A stretch of DNA of 7,618 bases from Treponema sp. UBA2869 (lineage in GTDB: Bacteria; Spirochaetota; Spirochaetia; Treponematales; Treponemataceae), in the NCBI GenBank assembly GCA_002350445.1, contig DEEV01000025.1, positions 14,487 through 22,104 of the forward strand. Direction: 5' to 3'. Numbering within the stretch: the stretch's first letter is position 1; every line of letters begins with the position of its first letter. The translations under genes were made by a program, and so were the position numbers. The notes beneath the pieces were generated by a model. The model was not told where the DNA came from. It ran no database searches and saw only the letters and a program-made list of their open reading frames with translations. This document shows positions 6,496-7,618 of the stretch, one piece after another.

Positions 6496-6524
6496 AATAT
6501 AACTTTATTCCGCTCAAAATACAA
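6496..6524 (-). promoter_or_regulatory. Predicted sigma-70-type promoter of the permease gene, placing the start at the AUG
   Basis: On the minus strand TTGTAT (6524-6519), a 17-nt spacer, then TATATT (6501-6496). Only 6 nt separate the -10 from the ATG, so transcription would begin at or within a base or two of the start codon. This agrees with the absence of a ribosome-binding site. A weaker alternative further upstream is TAAA-N16-ACCGATTC (6568-6541, sigma-28-like), which would give a leader of about 45 nt. Confidence 0.45.
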
Positions 6525-6622
6525 CGCAATTTTTCCATCTGAATCGGTGCGTAAAACTCACTTTTTTATCTTAAGCAAAAAAAATAAAATTCACACAATT
6601 AAAAACAAAAAAGGGGATTTTT

Positions 6623-7180
6623 ATGAAAAAACTTTTGTGCTCATTGATTATGGGCATTGCACTCATTTCTGGTGTTTTTGCACAGGAAGCAAAATCTGCT
6701 GAAAAATCAGGTGGATTTGATTATCACAATTTGCGCCTTGAAGCTGCAGTTCCATTAACATTTATTGGAATTGGTTTTGATATTCGCTGTGCATACGAAT
6801 TTCCAATTAATGATGACTGGTCATGGAATCTTGGTGTAGATACAAACTTTTCTGCATACATTTTGGGCGGAAATATCAGTATCCTCGGATTTGGTTCTAT
6901 CTGGTGGAAGTCAATTTACCTTACTTACGGACTAGGACTTGGTATTAATACAGAATTTGGCTCGCTTGGTTTTATTCCGTTAGACATTCGCTTTGGATGG
7001 CAGCCAAACTTTACAAGTCTTGAAAAATCAGGCTTGTCATTTAAAATTGAAGCCGGTTTGTTTGGTATGTGGGCAGCAACCGGAATAGCAGTTGATATTG
7101 ATAAAGGCTCGCTTAGTGCAAACGACATGGGCTTTATAGCTCCATTTGGTATAAGCCTTGGTGCAGCTTACAGATTCTAA
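6623..7180 (+). CDS. Small outer-membrane beta-barrel protein
   Basis: 185 residues with a classical signal peptide, MKKLLCSLIMGIALISGVFA, cut before QEA; the Cys at 6 is inside the signal, so it is not a lipoprotein. The mature protein has about eight alternating amphipathic strands: NLRLEAAVPL (36-45), FDIRCAYEF (52-60), WSWNLGVDTNF (66-76), around 83-92, SIYLTYGLGLGIN (97-109), IPLDIRFGW (118-126), LSFKIEAGLFG (138-148), and a final strand ending ISLGAAYRF. The C-terminal Phe is the usual signal for outer-membrane barrel assembly. The size fits an 8-stranded barrel; no named family is recognised, and pore or surface-antigen roles are both possible. AAGGGG at 6611-6616 is a good ribosome-binding site 6 nt before ATG. 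It is divergent from the permease gene across 133 AT-rich bp; no clear promoter was found, with TAAAAT at 6585-6590 the best -10 candidate. The terminator at 7261 probably ends it. Confidence 0.88.
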   Translation: MKKLLCSLIMGIALISGVFAQEAKSAEKSGGFDYHNLRLEAAVPLTFIGIGFDIRCAYEFPINDDWSWNLGVDTNFSAYILGGNISILGFGSIWWKSIYLTYGLGLGINTEFGSLGFIPLDIRFGWQPNFTSLEKSGLSFKIEAGLFGMWAATGIAVDIDKGSLSANDMGFIAPFGISLGAAYRF

Positions 7181-7260
7181 AAAACTGTTTTTAAATCATA
7201 TTATTTAAAAATAATTTAAAAAAGTTATATTGATTTTATCAGTCATCAGGCAACAAGCTG
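7181..7260 (+). other. AT-rich intergenic stretch after the outer-membrane protein gene
   Basis: Contains a 7-bp AT-only palindrome, ATTATTT-AA-AAATAAT (7200-7215), and three TTTAAA words (7190, 7204, 7215). TATATT at 7226-7231 could serve as a -10, but there is no good -35 at 16-18 bp. The remaining 20-odd bases before the terminator are less AT-rich. It is either a 3' untranslated region or the promoter of a short RNA ending at 7304. No ORF is evident. Confidence 0.4.
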
Positions 7261-7304
7261 AAAGTCCGTTTGAAAAATTAAAAAGGGGTCAAACGGACTT
7301 TTTT
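7261..7304 (+). terminator. Strong intrinsic terminator
   Basis: AAAGTCCGTTTG (7261-7272) and CAAACGGACTTT (7290-7301) form a perfect 12-bp stem with a 17-nt A-rich loop, and the T run continues to 7304. It works on the plus strand only, since no T run follows in the other direction. It is 80 nt after the outer-membrane protein stop and 24 nt before the next start codon. It is most simply the terminator of that gene, though it could also attenuate the downstream gene. Confidence 0.85.
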
Positions 7305-7328
7305 ATAAAAAAATGTTAGTATTTGTTT

Positions 7329-7618
7329 ATGAAATATACAACGTTTAAAATTTTCGTAAGTATAATCATTTTCAGCATTTTGGATTTTTTTGCAAATATC
7401 TTTTTTCTGGATGTTTTGCATGCTCCGCTCTTTTTTGACACAATTTTTATGATGGCGGCGCTTTTTATTTTTGGTCCAGCCGCTGCTTTTCTGGAGTATG
7501 TGATTTATATCAGCATTGTATGTGTAAAGCTTTCCCTTTTGTATGGAAAGACCGATCATGTATATTTTTACGCGCTCTCCGCCCTTACCATCATTTTTGT
7601 AACCTGGCTTTTTTCGCG
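7329..7618 (+). CDS. N-terminal 96 residues of a multi-pass membrane protein (cut by window end)
   Basis: The frame from ATG at 7329 stays open to the last base. It starts MKYTTFKIFVSIIIFSILDF and contains four probable membrane segments at about 6-27, 34-55, 57-71 and 77-96. The central HAPLFFDTIFMMAALFIFGP-A-A-A-x-L-E-Y resembles the D-T-I...G-P...E/G pattern in membrane domains of some bacterial sensors and of transporter substrate-binding components. A sensor kinase or cyclase N-terminus is one option, a transporter another; the missing C-terminus decides. No Shine-Dalgarno is visible before ATG and no in-frame alternative start lies upstream. Its promoter must overlap or follow the terminator at 7261-7304 unless it is reached by read-through. 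TAGTAT at 7317-7322 is a weak -10 candidate. Confidence 0.65.
   Translation, partial: MKYTTFKIFVSIIIFSILDFFANIFFLDVLHAPLFFDTIFMMAALFIFGPAAAFLEYVIYISIVCVKLSLLYGKTDHVYFYALSALTIIFVTWLFS

Noticed and set aside
6925..7128. 67-codon minus-strand frame inside the outer-membrane protein gene
   Set aside because: Opposite a protein with a clear signal peptide and ribosome-binding site; no start signals of its own.
7278..7559. 93-codon minus-strand frame rich in Lys/Asn/His
   Set aside because: It crosses the terminator hairpin and is antisense to the better-supported membrane protein; its composition is what antisense of Phe/Ile-rich membrane codons gives.

Overview
The window looks like chromosomal DNA of a low-GC, host-associated spirochaete, most likely a Treponema of the gut or rumen type. 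This is inferred from protein style only: a giant secreted beta-strand-repeat protein opening with W-x-G-G / N-W modules, a small outer-membrane beta-barrel with a short MKK signal peptide and C-terminal Phe, a cytoplasmic GH43 glycosidase, and AT-rich intergenic DNA. No rRNA, tRNA, mobile element, CRISPR array or prophage gene was seen.

Layout. (1) Positions 1-2973, minus strand: the first 991 codons of a very large secreted repeat protein whose C-terminus lies outside the window; I read this frame through to base 1 and found no stop. (2) Positions 2974-3100: a 127-bp divergent control region with overlapping promoter-like elements and a perfect palindrome. (3) Positions 3101-3481, plus: a 126-residue protein of unknown function, ending 2 bp from the end of the next, convergent gene. 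(4) Positions 3484-5085, minus: a two-domain GH43 beta-xylosidase/arabinofuranosidase-like protein that keeps the catalytic base and acid but has lost the third catalytic Asp and other pocket residues. (5) Positions 5173-6489, minus: an ArsB/NhaD (ion transporter) superfamily permease, 87 bp upstream of the GH43 gene on the same strand. (6) Positions 6623-7180, plus: a small outer-membrane beta-barrel protein, divergent from the permease. (7) Positions 7261-7304: a strong intrinsic terminator. (8) Positions 7329-7618, plus: the start of a multi-pass membrane protein cut by the window edge.

How the parts may work together. The set reads as cell envelope plus carbohydrate and ion handling: a surface or secreted filament-like protein, a porin-like barrel, an inner-membrane ion transporter and a cytoplasmic enzyme acting on imported pentose oligosaccharides. 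Only the permease-GH43 pair is arranged like a possible transcription unit, and GH43 also has a promoter-like sequence of its own. No complete new defence or mobile system is visible. The points most worth a second look are the altered GH43 active site, the divergent promoter region with a T9 tract and palindrome, and the inverted repeat bracketing the GH43 promoter.
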